A stretch of DNA of 64,000 nucleotides from Eremomyces bilateralis CBS 781.70 (taxonomy: Eukaryota > Ascomycota > Dothideomycetes > Eremomycetales > Eremomycetaceae). A model generated the notes under the pieces. That model was given only the letters and a program-made list of their open reading frames with translations, did not search any database and was not told where the DNA came from. The stretch spans positions 124,001 through 188,000 of the forward strand of contig NW_022985095.1 in the NCBI RefSeq assembly GCF_010015585.1, written 5' to 3'. A program made the translations under genes and the position numbers. Positions within the stretch are counted from its first letter, which is position 1. Each line of letters opens with the position of its first letter. Below, piece by piece: positions 33,113-43,747 of the stretch.

Positions 33113-34840
33113 CTACGACGGTTGAGTATCTATAAAATAAGGGAGATTTTCTTGATCTCTAGTAGCTGGAGCAGCTGTTTCACCATTTATTTCTCCCCCG
33201 CGAGCCTCCTCTGTGAGCTCACGTTGCCTTTTCTTCTTATCGCGTGCCCGGCGTCGCTCACGCTTCTCCCACTCCTCCCTCATTTCCGTAGCCTTCCGCT
33301 CTTCAATCCGGCGATTTGCATCCTTAACATAAAGAGGACCTCCTGCATTAACACGTCGACGAGTTGTTTTTCGTTTGCGATTGTGGCTGGCATCTAAATA
33401 GCGATCCAAATCGCTGCCTTGTTGCGCGCCGAGCTCCGCTTGCAGTAAACTGCTATTGAAAACCTTGTTTATCTTTTTATTGAGCGACGGCGAGACTTTG
33501 TCAAGGACATCCTCTATATCCGTAAGGTTTTTCTTCACCTTCTCAATACAGTGTCGGAGTTTTTGCACATTCTTTGGCGAGGAAAGTTGGGAGGAAGACA
33601 GAGGGGGTCTTTTCACGTTCGGGTTCGCCGTCCAAAAACTCAAGCACAGGGCCATCATCTGCACATAACTTTTCCAACTCTTTAATAACAAGCTCAGGCT
33701 TAATTGGCCATACTCCTCGTCTTGTCCAGCCGGCGCGGAGAACTCGTGGGGTGAAGGCTTTCTCCCTTATTGCAGGTAGAGCTGAAAGGAACTGCCGATG
33801 GTTGAAGCTCTCATCACCCAGGCGTGCAGCCTCATTGACAGCCTTTGCATGCCAGTGCTTGTACTACTGAAAAGGAATCCCATCCAGAGGTTGTAAATGG
33901 TGTGTCATGTGGGGTGGAAGGAAGTAAGGAATAATTCGGCGGTCCTCGCAGAATTTGAGGAAGTCGTATGTCAGGTGTGAACCATGGTTGTCAAGTAGGA
34001 GGAGCCGGTATTCAGAAGATATAGCTGGGCGTGTCTCTATATCAAAATGATGAATCCAATCATATCCTCCTTCATCAGTGATATACCCATTAGGTGTAAG
34101 GGTGATCATCCAGTTGTCTGGAAGCCCACAATCCTTATACCAATCCTCCAGATGGTATGAGCCTGCCAGAACAAGAAAGGGGTTGGTTGGTTTGCCTTCA
34201 GCAGAGATGCATTCAATGACAGTGACCAATTTCCGTGTCATAGCACTTCCGATGTTTGCATTTGCTTCAGGAAAAGCAGCTATAACCTTCTCAACCTTTC
34301 CCTGGCCAATCTGGAAGCCTGTCTCATCCATGTTGTAGATGTTGCATGGGCGGATGTGATGGCTTTTGATGACAATCTCTCAGCGATCATAAAAAGTCTG
34401 CACTATCCCAATATCTTCAGCCTGTATACGCTTAGGATCCATGGGACGCTGTTTAATGCGCTTATATTCAGGTGGAAGGCGCTTAAGGAAGCGGTACGTC
34501 CACATTTTTGAGACTGTTGGAGGTGGGGTTTCTGGATTTGCGTGGTTTCGATAGAGGATGGCATTGGCGCAATTTGTCACCATTTCAGCGGTCGGCGGGC
34601 GGCCAGCTTCGTCAAGCTGTTTGATCCAGTGTTTAACTGCATCCTCCTGTGCTTTATCAAGTATTCGGTTGGCAGGCTTTGGAGCTTTCTTCGATGGCTT
34701 CCCATTGATGCGTGATCGAAGGGCGTAGTAAGGAACGTGATACTCGTTGTGCAACGACGTGATATTTTTATTTTCACCGCGTCAGTACTTGGTGACAGCT
34801 GCAAGGATTCGACTCTCCTGATCATCGTCCTCAGGAGGCA
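33113..34840 (-). pseudogene. Degenerate transposase of the Fot1/pogo-like element
   Basis: The longest pieces are 34754-34380, 34331-33864 and 33691-33113 on the minus strand. Together they cover the N-terminal DNA-binding part, the catalytic core and the charged tail. An upstream ATG near 34840 (MPPEDDDQESRILAAVTKY) fits the true start but is followed by a stop. Three stops and one frameshift make an active product unlikely. Two of the stops (TGA in place of an expected CGA-type codon and TAG in place of a CAG-type codon) would each need a single C-to-T change, a pattern also produced by repeat-induced point mutation, though too few sites are visible to claim that. Confidence 0.88.
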
Positions 34841-34923
34841 TGTTGGTCTTGAGATAATTAACTATTTGAGTTGAGTCTACAAATTTTGCGTTGTTGTGTG
34901 GTTTGCGTTGATCCGTGACGTAC

Positions 34924-34980
34924 GCACCCACCCTGGAGGGGGGGAAGCACCCACCCTGGAGGGGGGAAGCCTGGCACGAG
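34924..34980 (-). repeat. Right terminal inverted repeat, with a tandem duplication
   Basis: The unit GCACCCACCCTGGAGGGGGG occurs twice head to tail (34924-34946 and 34947-34968) before the terminal GCCTGGCACGAG. The left end has only one copy, so the right end was lengthened by duplication. Confidence 0.85.
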
Positions 34981-35377
34981 TAATTGTTCCATTTAATTAC
35001 CTAACCCAAATTCCCAATACATACCTATCCATCCCACGCCCCAGGCTCAACGAGGCCGAGAACTCAGCAGTAGGTGTGCTTCGAAGCTTAGCAGTCAGCG
35101 CTGACGACGTCTGCCGCTGTTGGGTTAGGGACCAAGCGGTCGCCTGGTTGGTCCAATTGCACCTCGGGACTCGCGACTAGTCGGGCTTTCGCCCTGTCGA
35201 TCGATGCGAATTCCCGAGCTGGGATCCTCCCAATACGAACGTATTCAGATACGGTGGAGTTGAGGTCAAATATAAATAATAAAGGTGAGTATCGAAGCGG
35301 GATCGCACCGTTCCCATTCAACACATTGTATTCTTTTGGGATCCAGATCAACCTTCTTATCCATTACTCTACCGGAG
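34981..35377. other. Spacer between the transposon and the next gene
   Basis: About 395 bases, starting with the right TA duplication. It should hold the promoter of the oxidoreductase at 35378. The frames in it carry no domain. Confidence 0.4.
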
Positions 35378-36715
35378 ATGAAAGGTATCACCCTTGAAAA
35401 GCCCGGAGCTCCGTGGGTGTTGGTGGACGACCTACCCGTGCCCGAGCCAGGAGATTCCCAGATCCTCGTCAAGTCGATCGTGACCGCGATCAATCCTATG
35501 TATGTTGCCATGAAACTTGAAATGAACCGTAGCTGATGGACATCCAGCGATGGAGTGCAAGCCGCCACCGGACTCCTAGTGGAGGGCTGGCCCTTTACCC
35601 CAGGATGCGATGCCGGTGGCATCGTGGTCAAGGCGGGGAAGAATGCCGTGTCGGCCTTGGGGTCGCCATTCAAGGAGGGCGACCGCATTTGCGGGGCGAC
35701 CAGGCTCGGCACGAAAGGCCATTCGCCTTTCCAGGAATATGTCAGTGCCGATATGATGATATATGGCTAGGCTGACGGAAACAGTTCCTGATGGACGCGC
35801 AAGTCACCATTCCGGTTCCAAGCAACCTCTCTTACGAGCATGCCGCGTGCGTTGGGGTGGCCGTTGAAGTATAGAGACTGGCCTGTACCAGGCTTCTCCC
35901 CAACGTTGACAGGGACTGACGATTGATCAGACGGCTGGCCTTGGAGTGTTCTCCGGACTTCATGTCCCCATTTTCGACCCCAAGAACCTCCCGGCTCCGA
36001 ACGGCGAGTGGGCGTTGGTGCTCGGTGGCGCCAGTAGCGTCGGCAAGATGGCCCTTCAGGTATGAGGTTCCTTCTCATCGTCGAGCAAACGCTTACATGA
36101 CCAAGCTCCTCAAAAAGGCCGGGTACAAGGTCATTGTAACCTGTTCGTCCGGATCTGCAGAGGTAATATCTCATCAACGAAAGAAGGATGCCGCTAATGC
36201 TGGTGAAGCTCTTGAAATCTCTCGGCGCCGAAGCCACAGTCGACTACAAGAAACCAAAGAGCGAGGTCATCTCCGAGATCCTCTCCATCACTGGAAATTC
36301 AGTCGCCCGGGTCTTCGATGCGGTCTCGCAACACGTCCAATTCGCCGCTGACCTCCTGAAGGGGGTGGAGAAATCGCCGAGATACTTCACCTCCACCAAC
36401 GGCCGGTAAGACCCCCCCTTCGCTTCATCTCACGCATGCTGATCATCGGGAAGGGACCCGATACCGGACGACGCCCCGTACGAGGGAGGCCCGATTCTCC
36501 TAGGTCCCGTTGGTCGCCCGGAAGGGACGGAAACCAACGGGAGGATCGAGGCGTTCATTCCGTTGGTCTATAAGCTGCTGGAGGCGGGCGAGCTGATTCC
36601 GAGCGAGTACATCGTGGGTGGAACGGGATTTGAAAGCATTGTAGATGCGTACCAACTGCAGTCATCGGGAAAGGGCGGGAACAAGAAAGTGATCGTGAAG
36701 CTGCAAGATCCGTAG
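35378..36715 (+). CDS. Medium-chain dehydrogenase, ToxD/trans-enoyl-reductase-like
   Basis: Seven exons, 35378-35499, 35548-35740, 35785-35868, 35931-36059, 36106-36162, 36209-36405 and 36454-36715, join to 347 residues, the family length. Recognisable parts are TPGCDAGGIVVKAGKN, SPFQEYFLMDAQVTIPVPSN, the NADP-binding loop VLGGASSVGKMALQ and the closing KKVIVKL. Zinc ligands are absent. Relatives include ToxD-like enzymes and the trans-acting enoyl reductases of fungal polyketide clusters, but the family is large and many members are stand-alone. No synthase gene lies within this window. Six introns in one kilobase contrast with the single intron of the other MDR gene at 8486, so the two are distant paralogues. 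Confidence 0.87.
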
Positions 36716-36841
36716 ATATGGGGATAGCAACGCCAGATATAATGGAACTGTCACTGTCAGAGCTCACGATTCAATTAACGGCCAATACTTAAATGAGACT
36801 ATCTAGTTATCAACAACGGAGTTATCACCAACGGAGTTATC

Positions 36842-38977
36842 TTAGGCCGGTATGGAGTGCCTCACGCGTTCCAGGATTTGAAGCTTCGGCTCCATCTTGA
36901 CCTCAACCCAATATCCTCGAGTGAGATGGACTCGGCTCCATGCTTCAACGGCGCTGTAAAGTTCATCCCACTGCTTCTCGCTCATGGCGCCACTCCAGAC
37001 CTTGGGCGCGATCTCCGTCACATAGGTCTTCCATTGCCCCACAGTGTCCAACCTGGGGGCGTTTCCGCTGCCTTTGCTCACAATATCCTGCAGCACTTCT
37101 TCTGCTGCTTCGATTACCCCAGCGCCTTCTTGGCCTTCCTTGACCCGCTGTTGCGAGGTAAACGGCATCTTCCCGGAGCCGTTTTCACCGGGTCTAAGGA
37201 TGCTTAATCCCGCGTAAGAGTAAACGGTATCAAGGGTATTCCAAGCTCCGATCAATTGCTCCGGCCGTTCCACGATCGCAAAGTCGAACTGCGACCAGAA
37301 TTCCGGATCGAGCGTTTGCGTTGCATTATCCGTTTTGTCGATTTCGAGCGTGACGACGGCCGGGTTGGTGTCGGCGCCGCGACGGAGCACGATGGCCCCG
37401 GACGTCAGGAAGCGGGTTATGCCGGTTTGCAGCGCCAGATTGCTGGCCCAGATGTTGATGGGAACGGGACGAAGCGGCTTCGCTGGGTCGTGAGGTGGCA
37501 GAGTAGAGGCATAGGTCGGGTCGGTGAGAAGGTGATGGCGGAGGGTGACTAAGGCGGTACCTCCGGGATAGTTCATGGTTGAAAGGAAAAGGGTAGCTCC
37601 GGATACGATCGCTGTGAGAGAGACAGATAACAAAAGTATCCACCATTGGAGAGTAGCTGAGAAGGTGCGCCGAGGGACTTTGCTGGAAGTAGGTCTAGTG
37701 TTTGATGTCGACTTTTTCGGCTCGGTGAGTCGAGCTGCCCCAATCGCAGCAATCCCCGTGAGGATGGGAGAAACATATACGATGAACCGCCATTCTTTAT
37801 GGCCGACGAAGCTCATGCCTGCGATAAAGAGCAGGCATGGCCATGCCATCGATCTGGCGCGGGGAGACAGTAAAAGTGCAGTGGGAATGCAGATGATGTA
37901 AGTCAATGGGTTCAGGAGAAGCCCTGGGACAGCGGACGACAAATAGAAATGCCATGGAGCGATACCCCAGTCCGATGCATTTCCATTAATAACATTGAAC
38001 TTCAAAGCAGCCAATTCCGGCCACAGCGCAGCATCTTGGAGCTTACCAAAGTTTTCACGTGCGATCCGAGGGAATCCTTGGGAGATGTCATGGTATGCCG
38101 GGAACCACAACATTGTGTCTAGCGGAAGACAGTATACAAGGCCATAGCACAGCCCGACGAAGATGGGACTGATGGCCACATTGTACGCCGTGGATAAAAG
38201 CTGCGAGGTGGATCTGTTCGCAGCCGGCGTGCGCTTCCAGGTCCATAGCACACTCGACAGGCTCATCGGAATCAGAAGTAGCGCAATCTCCGAGCGAACG
38301 ACCGTGGCCACCAATGCCAAGTAGTAGAGGCAGCTTTGGTATTTCTTCTGCGCCGTCGTTGGCTCCGCTGCCGATATCGCCTGAACGAAGAGGCTCGACG
38401 CATATGTCGTGAGCCCAAAAGCGAACATATTCGGCACCGTCCGCGAGGCGTAGTAGTTCACGCGGAACTGGGACGCCTGGAATAACGCGAACCAGGTGCC
38501 GGCCGCCGTTCCGAACGCCGTGTCCATGGTTTCCAACAAATGAAGCAGAGAGAGCGAATTGACCAGGCCCAAGATCCCTCGGACTAGGGGGCATCAGCAT
38601 CGCGATCCGTAGGCGGACACTCAGCAGACGTACCTGCGACTTGCTTTAACAGTGGCGTTCTTACAAAACCGAGAGGAAGAAAGGATGCGACTGAGAGGAT
38701 AATCGGGCCAATGAATGAACGAGGCACGGCGCCCGGGAACGAAACATGATCAAAGGACTCGGCAATGGCGGTCACGTTCCCCAGCGGCATGCCATAGCTG
38801 GTGATATCATGGACGGCTTGGATACCGAACGACTCTTCCACCTTCGTAAATGAAGAAAAGTACAAGTGAACGAAGATAGAAGTAGGTATCAAAAGGCTGA
38901 CCAGAACATCTTGAGTGTCTGTTAGCATCGAATGGCGAACTCGATGGCAGGAGTAACATACCAAGAGGGAGAGCCAT
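36842..38977 (-). CDS. ALG12: ALG12-type alpha-1,6-mannosyltransferase of the dolichol pathway (GT22)
   Basis: Three minus-strand exons, 38977-38962, 38918-38634 and 38583-36842, join to 680 residues. The 16-base first exon gives MALPL, then DTQDVLVSLL. The family signature TKVEESFGIQAVHDI and SFDHVSFPGAVPRSFIGP lie in the first 80 residues, and VGHKEWRFIVYVSPI marks the GT22 core. Many hydrophobic segments alternate with loops, as expected for an ER membrane enzyme. ALG12 adds the eighth mannose, alpha-1,6, to the lipid-linked oligosaccharide before transfer to protein. The C-terminal 150 residues are longer than in yeast and less conserved. The stop is followed by a short ACGGAGTTATC direct repeat on the plus strand at 36817-36842. 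Confidence 0.92.
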
Positions 38978-39430
38978 GGTTGCCAAGAAGCACGCGTATT
39001 GACGAAGGTAAGGCGGTGAATAATTACAATATTGTTCTTTTCATGCTGGTCCTCATCAGGGGAGCAAGTTCAACCGCGCTCGAAGTGACGGGTTGAAATT
39101 AGCTTGTCATGTTTTGTACGCGTCGCTCAGATTGTAAGCTTGGTTGAGTTGAGAGGGTTCTCAGGAGTTATCACTGAACAGGAAGCTCATATCGCTAACT
39201 AGGGCCTGGGCAAGGTCACAAGGCAACGAGGCATCCAATATCGAACGTGTCCATGCCCATCCGTCCCAAGGCCGCCAATGTTCACACTTCATCAATGGTC
39301 AAACGCTCAAAGCTGATGGTGAGCGAGCTTCAGATCCAGTTGGTCTTCCAGAGAACAGTTTTCCTGTCCAGATCTCTCTTCTGTTGACTCTAATCCCTCG
39401 AAAACCTTGCTCCCTTCCACGCCGAACACC
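38978..39430. promoter_or_regulatory. Divergent promoter between ALG12 and YOS1
   Basis: A 453-base region between two starts pointing away from each other. Both genes act at the ER, so shared regulation is possible but no site was identified. Confidence 0.4.
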
Positions 39431-39879
39431 ATGTTTTTCGGATTCGGAAACATCATATACAGTATGACAACCCGAGTGTCTATGTTGCCCTCAATTCTAA
39501 CATCTTTCAGTCTGTGTGCTCGTCACAAATGCAGTCACGATACTAAGCGAAGACCGGTTCCTCGCCAGAGGTAGCCTCGATCCATCTGCCACCTGATACC
39601 TCTGAGCTAACGTGTGCCTCTGCAGTGGGATGGAGCGGCGCACCGATCGACGCGGGATTTGGAGGGCAGGCGGACACCTCGAGCGTCACGGCGAAGATGC
39701 TGAGCCTGATGACGAGCATTAGGATGGTGGTCCGAGGTACGTGGGAGCGTGTTGGGCCGTCCGCGATTCTATCAATTTGCTTTTGGAGTGTGGATGTGAC
39801 ATGGCTAACCGGACTCCGCGCAGTTCCCCTCATCGCGCTTAACATCTTCATAATCATATACGAGCTCATCCTCGGGTGA
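39431..39879 (+). CDS. YOS1: Yos1 (IER3IP1 homologue), ER-to-Golgi transport protein
   Basis: Four exons, 39431-39461, 39511-39570, 39626-39736 and 39824-39879, join to 85 residues. The small protein has an N-terminal membrane segment (MFFGFGNIIYICVLVTNAVTIL), the family motif SEDRFLAR, and a C-terminal segment PLIALNIFIIIYELILG. All match Yos1/IER3IP1. In yeast Yos1 associates with Yip1 and Yif1 and is needed for COPII vesicle traffic. The middle loop (about residues 31-50, GAPIDAGFGGQADTSS) is longer than in animals, as in other filamentous ascomycetes. Confidence 0.94.
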
Positions 39880-40214
39880 GGGGGGGTTATTTATATCAAG
39901 TTCGAGGGTACATTATTCGAAGCGTCCGACGTGTTATGAGCCAGCAGTCGACCGCGCCGGTCGTGCTTTCAGGGACGCCTGTTCCGAGCTCCGACTAAGG
40001 GACGCCGAGCCTCGACATAGCGCCAGAAGTACGGCCTCTATGAGAAACGCACAACGGCAGGGAGGGGGCAAGCTTCGTTCACGGTGTTCAAGTGCCTGGG
40101 ATATGTCCGAGAATGGGATGAGAGTACTGGAGGAGTATGGCCGGATCGGGGTGGGAGTGACGAGACACATAGGAGCAAACGAGGCGTCGGACGACGATGC
40201 AGGAGATCAATCGA
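39880..40214. other. Spacer between convergent YOS1 and LCL3
   Basis: About 335 bases with both 3' ends. The frames at 39934-40170 and 40040-40282 have no domain. No repeat was seen. Confidence 0.4.
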
Positions 40215-41136
40215 TTACTTCACCTGCTGTTTATGTTCATCTTTGCGTATCTGCCCCGCGGCTGGGCTCGTCCTCTTCTTAAATTCCATCGGCGTTTCCC
40301 GCTTCTCCGCCCGTCCAACCATCTTCTTCCAAACTGACGGCTCCTTCCACAAGCCGATGCCTCGCGCCTTTGCGGTGGCCTCCGCCCCCCGATACTTCCC
40401 CTCCTCCCCCCCAAACTCCGCCCCATACTTCCCCTCATACACCGTCGCCAGCCCGCGCCGCAGCATCTCTAGCCCCACGTCTTTCCGCCGAAACCACCGC
40501 CGCACATACACCGTGCCGACGAGCCGCTCGTACTGATCGCGGCGGTAGACGTGCGCCCGCACGCGGCGGTGGAGGAGGTAGGACGCGAGCCAGCGGCGCG
40601 CTTCGTCGCCGAAGGGCTGGGCGGTGCGGCCGAAGTGGGCGCATTCAGGGGCGTCGACGCCGGCGAGACGGATGTGGATCTGGGGGGCGGTTAGCTACCG
40701 AGATGTAATGTCGGCTGTCGCTGCTTGGTAGAGTTTAACGTACCGTCTTCGAACTGAGTTCCCGGCTCTTGGTCGGGACTATCCTCCCCGGAAGCCATCC
40801 CCAGCCCGCCAGCCGCCCGCCCGGCGTGTGAAAGATGCGCACGTTGTCGCCATCGCCGACGCTGGTGACCTTGCCGAATACGCTCCGCTTGCGGAATTGG
40901 TCAGGCGGGAAGTAGCCCGCGTTCGGGATGCGGCGGAGATAGCGTCGGTAGAGGCCTATGAGGGAGAGGGTGGTGGTCGTAAAGAGGACGCCGAAGAGGA
41001 GGGTCTTAGGGTCGGTGTAATGGGTCCAATCGGTGGGATGGAGGGGAGGAGGGGAGGAGTCAGTGTTTGGGGGGTTCACTGCAGTAGAGAGATTGTTTTT
41101 CTTTTCTTCATCATTCTCGGAGCGGAACCATCGCAT
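40215..41136 (-). CDS. lcl3: Lcl3-type membrane-anchored SNase-family endonuclease
   Basis: Two minus-strand exons, 41136-40744 and 40679-40215, join to 285 residues. A transmembrane segment lies near residues 45-66 ([18 protein letters not shown]). The staphylococcal-nuclease-like domain runs from about 88 to 250: [38 protein letters not shown] and [12 protein letters not shown] carry the acidic and basic active-site residues. Lcl3 is conserved across ascomycetes and was named from a long-lifespan yeast mutant; in yeast it is reported at mitochondria. Nuclease activity is expected from the motif, but the target is unknown. Confidence 0.93.
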
Positions 41137-41557
41137 GGCTGTATGGCCGTTCTACAATCTACAGGTAGATTGTGGGGGAGTTGAGATGATGTGCAGCCCT
41201 TGGAAACTGTTAGGGATTCGGGGTGGAGCTGGAGCTCTGACCAGGCACAAGCCAACAACGACCATTGGTATATGAATTATGATGCTCAGGTTACTGTCTC
41301 GGATTACAGATTCAGACTGAGAATAGGACGACATGCGTTATATCACAGGCTTCGACATGATAAAACCGTTAGTGATGGAGAAACCTGGGGAAACCCAGCT
41401 CCTGCTACCCCCATGAACGACCAGTCGGGCATCTGAATGTCGTCACCTCCAAAATGCGAGGTAGAGAAAATGATCCTGACACGAAGTCGATTCTCTATCA
41501 ATGAGGATCGGACAGACCAATCCAAGGTGTCTAGCTCTTATACATCATTCATACATG
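41137..41557. other. Spacer between LCL3 and TVP38
   Basis: About 420 bases: LCL3 promoter and TVP38 3' end, both on the minus strand. Nothing else was recognised. Confidence 0.4.
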
Positions 41558-42784
41558 CTACTTCGACCCCAAAGGCTTATCTTCATCGCCCTCACTCGCA
41601 TCCCCTAGATCAAACACGTCCCCGATTTCCGTCGCATCTTCCACACCGTCTCGAGGGATTGGATCATCCGCATCAAGGAAACCCTCCTCATTATAATCAT
41701 CCCGATATTGCTCATGCAATGAGATATCATCGATATCCTCCCTGATCACCTCCGCCGCGTACCCCGCCTCCGGATCATCTTCGTACTCCCTCGCCAGCTC
41801 CTCCTCCGACTCCCGCGCGATCCTCGTCCGCTCCTCGCCCTCCAACTGCTGCGCGCGCTTCTTCGTCTGCCGGTAGATAAACCACCCGGTGAAGGCCCCC
41901 GCGAGGATCCCGATCAAGATACTTAGATAGCTCACCGCGCGGGTCTTCGCGTCCATCTTCTCCCCATTATCACCAATCTCGCGCAGCTTCGCGCCCACAA
42001 AGACGGCGAGCATCAGCCGCGGCGAGGCGATGGCGGTGGCGCCCATCATGCCGGCCCAGTGGACGGTGGGGATGGTGGCGATGGCGCCGTTGGCGAGGGA
42101 GTAGGGGAGGGGGCAGAGGCGGATCATGACGAGGAGCTTGAGGCCGTCGTGCTTGAGGGTGAGGGCGAGGGCGGCGAAGCGGGGGTCGGCGGCGAGCTTT
42201 TTGGAGAGGTTGCGGAGGAAGGCGCGGGAGACGATGAAGGACATGGTGGAGCCGAGGATGGTGGACGTGGCGGCGATGAACCAGCTGTTGGTAAAGACGT
42301 TAGAACCCGGGGATGTTGGGCGGCAGAGAGGATTGTCGACATACCCGTTAGGAAACCCAAAAACAAATCCCGCAATGGCTAAGAACGTGGAATACCCGAT
42401 CAACGGAGGGACAGAGACGATAAACATCAGCACCCATAATATCAGCCAGCCGGCTGGCAGATCTCCCCATTTCTTCGCCCACGGCGCCAACCAGACGAAG
42501 ATTCTCTCATTGTATATCAACAACAGTACGGTCAACACCACGGTGACGATCCCCAATATTATCACCAGTATCTTCTGTATGAACGACAACCGGTCAAACG
42601 TCCGCAACGCTCGGAGCTGGAGCTGGTTGTACTGTCGCAGGAATCGCTTCTGGAAGGATTCCGGCGGGCGGGAGTAGGAGCGCGAGTCCCGCCGTTCGAG
42701 GAAGGGTGAGGTCACGCCGCTGATGCGCTCCCAGACCGGCGATGTCGAGCGTTCCCGACTATACAATCTGACCGGACCGGGCAT
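41558..42784 (-). CDS. tvp38: Tvp38-type Golgi membrane protein (DedA/SNARE-associated VTT domain)
   Basis: Model: exons 42784-42345 and 42284-41558, 388 residues. The intron (42344-42285) is exactly 60 bases, a multiple of three with no stop, so the unspliced frame runs through as 408 residues. The splice is supported by GTATGT and CAACAG ends, a CTAAC branch, and the junction FGFPNGWFIAATSTILGST, which restores the family's conserved motif. Membrane segments lie near 70-90, 110-140, 150-175, 225-245 and 285-305. The VTT domain (GSTMSFIVSRAFLR, IRLCPLPYSLANGAIA) marks the family, whose members have lipid-scramblase activity in animals. The last 90 residues are acidic and cytosolic. Confidence 0.92.
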   Translation of the reverse strand: MPGPVRLYSRERSTSPVWERISGVTSPFLERRDSRSYSRPPESFQKRFLRQYNQLQLRALRTFDRLSFIQKILVIILGIVTVVLTVLLLIYNERIFVWLAPWAKKWGDLPAGWLILWVLMFIVSVPPLIGYSTFLAIAGFVFGFPNGYVDNPLCRPTSPGSNVFTNSWFIAATSTILGSTMSFIVSRAFLRNLSKKLAADPRFAALALTLKHDGLKLLVMIRLCPLPYSLANGAIATIPTVHWAGMMGATAIASPRLMLAVFVGAKLREIGDNGEKMDAKTRAVSYLSILIGILAGAFTGWFIYRQTKKRAQQLEGEERTRIARESEEELAREYEDDPEAGYAAEVIREDIDDISLHEQYRDDYNEEGFLDADDPIPRDGVEDATEIGDVFDLGDASEGDEDKPLGSK

Positions 42785-43747
42785 GGCGAGGCGCGGGCGA
42801 GGGAGACGGTATGTCGCGGATGTGGAGGGGTTGGTTACGCGACCATGGATTCTGGATCATATGGAAAGATAAAGGAAGGGGATGGCAAGATCTCGGTGTG
42901 TAAATGCGGAATGAAACCCAAAACTATAGGAGGCGGTTGGGACGAGAAGGAGAAGATGTCATGATACAATCGGTTGGGCGTTGAAAGTTGAAAGTCCGTA
43001 TCGTCAGCGTCAGCAATTGCGGCGGAGGATATGGGGGCCAGGAAACGGCTGAGAGCCTGAGACGCCGTGTTTTAGCGGTTTTAGCGTCCAGATGAATCCA
43101 GAGTATTATCATTTATCAAATATCAAATATCTACTTTTCAAGTCGGATGGACTGATGGAGACTTCATATTCCGACACAAATCCTCAGACTTTGTTCTTCG
43201 TTCATCGGCCATTCTCGTCATTACCTGGAATTAGCCCGTACACCTTGTCCCGATTCCCAACGCCACGAGCACCGGAGCCAGGGAAAAGTCAAGCTAAAAA
43301 TACGATACCCTGTAATAAACGCTTTAATTACAGTACCGTATTAATTCAGAATTACCCCACGTTCCTCAGGTGTCGAAGCCCGAGTTTCCTTACCAGAAGC
43401 TGGTGAATGGTGATACTGTGGTACTCCGCTACTGAGCCGTACCTCGCCCTTCTCCCTCCTCCCTCCTGCGTCCCCAACCTTCGTTGCAGGTTGGAAAAGG
43501 TGTTCGCGGTTGCGATCGGTTGCGTAACGACTGCTGCACATCCGGTTCGCAGCTCGCTACCGTCCGTCGCTACTCCATTCACCACGTCGTAGTACACCAT
43601 CCGGCATTCTGCACGCTCCGTATAACCCCCCATCTTCCATCCGCCCTTCACACTTCACCCACAACCAATCCTATCTCACTTCACTTTCTGTTGCGTCTCA
43701 CGGAACCATGCTATGACAAAGACGCTGAAGTCCCTTGAAGCAGCACC
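42785..43747. promoter_or_regulatory. Divergent promoter region between TVP38 and the CCCH/SMR gene
   Basis: About 960 bases. Short frames such as 43092-43406 and 43341-43651 have no domain. The stretch 43430-43700 is pyrimidine-rich on the plus strand and is the probable core promoter and leader of the CCCH/SMR gene. Confidence 0.4.

Larger units (their letters stand above)
32963..34980 (-). mobile_element. Fot1/pogo-like (Tc1/mariner superfamily) DNA transposon, 2,018 bases, transposase broken
   Basis: Ends are CTCGTGC at 32963 and its complement at 34980, each flanked by TA (32961-32962 and 34981-34982), the target duplication of this superfamily. The inner left end shares CTTCCCCCCTCTCCAGGGTG with the right end apart from small gaps. 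The transposase is read on the minus strand between about 34840 and 33113: a psq-like helix-turn-helix (ALRSRINGKPSKKA), a CENP-B-type DNA-binding part, and a DDE core (NMDETGFQIGQG, LLLDNHGSHLT, HHLQPLDG), then a charged tail. In-frame stops (TGA near 34783, TGA near 34379, TAG near 33866) and a frameshift at a C run near 33617 break it. It is thus non-autonomous unless helped in trans. Confidence 0.93.

Noticed and set aside
31292-36715. Complete secondary-metabolite gene cluster
   Set aside because: No polyketide, peptide or terpene synthase, transporter or cluster regulator in the window.
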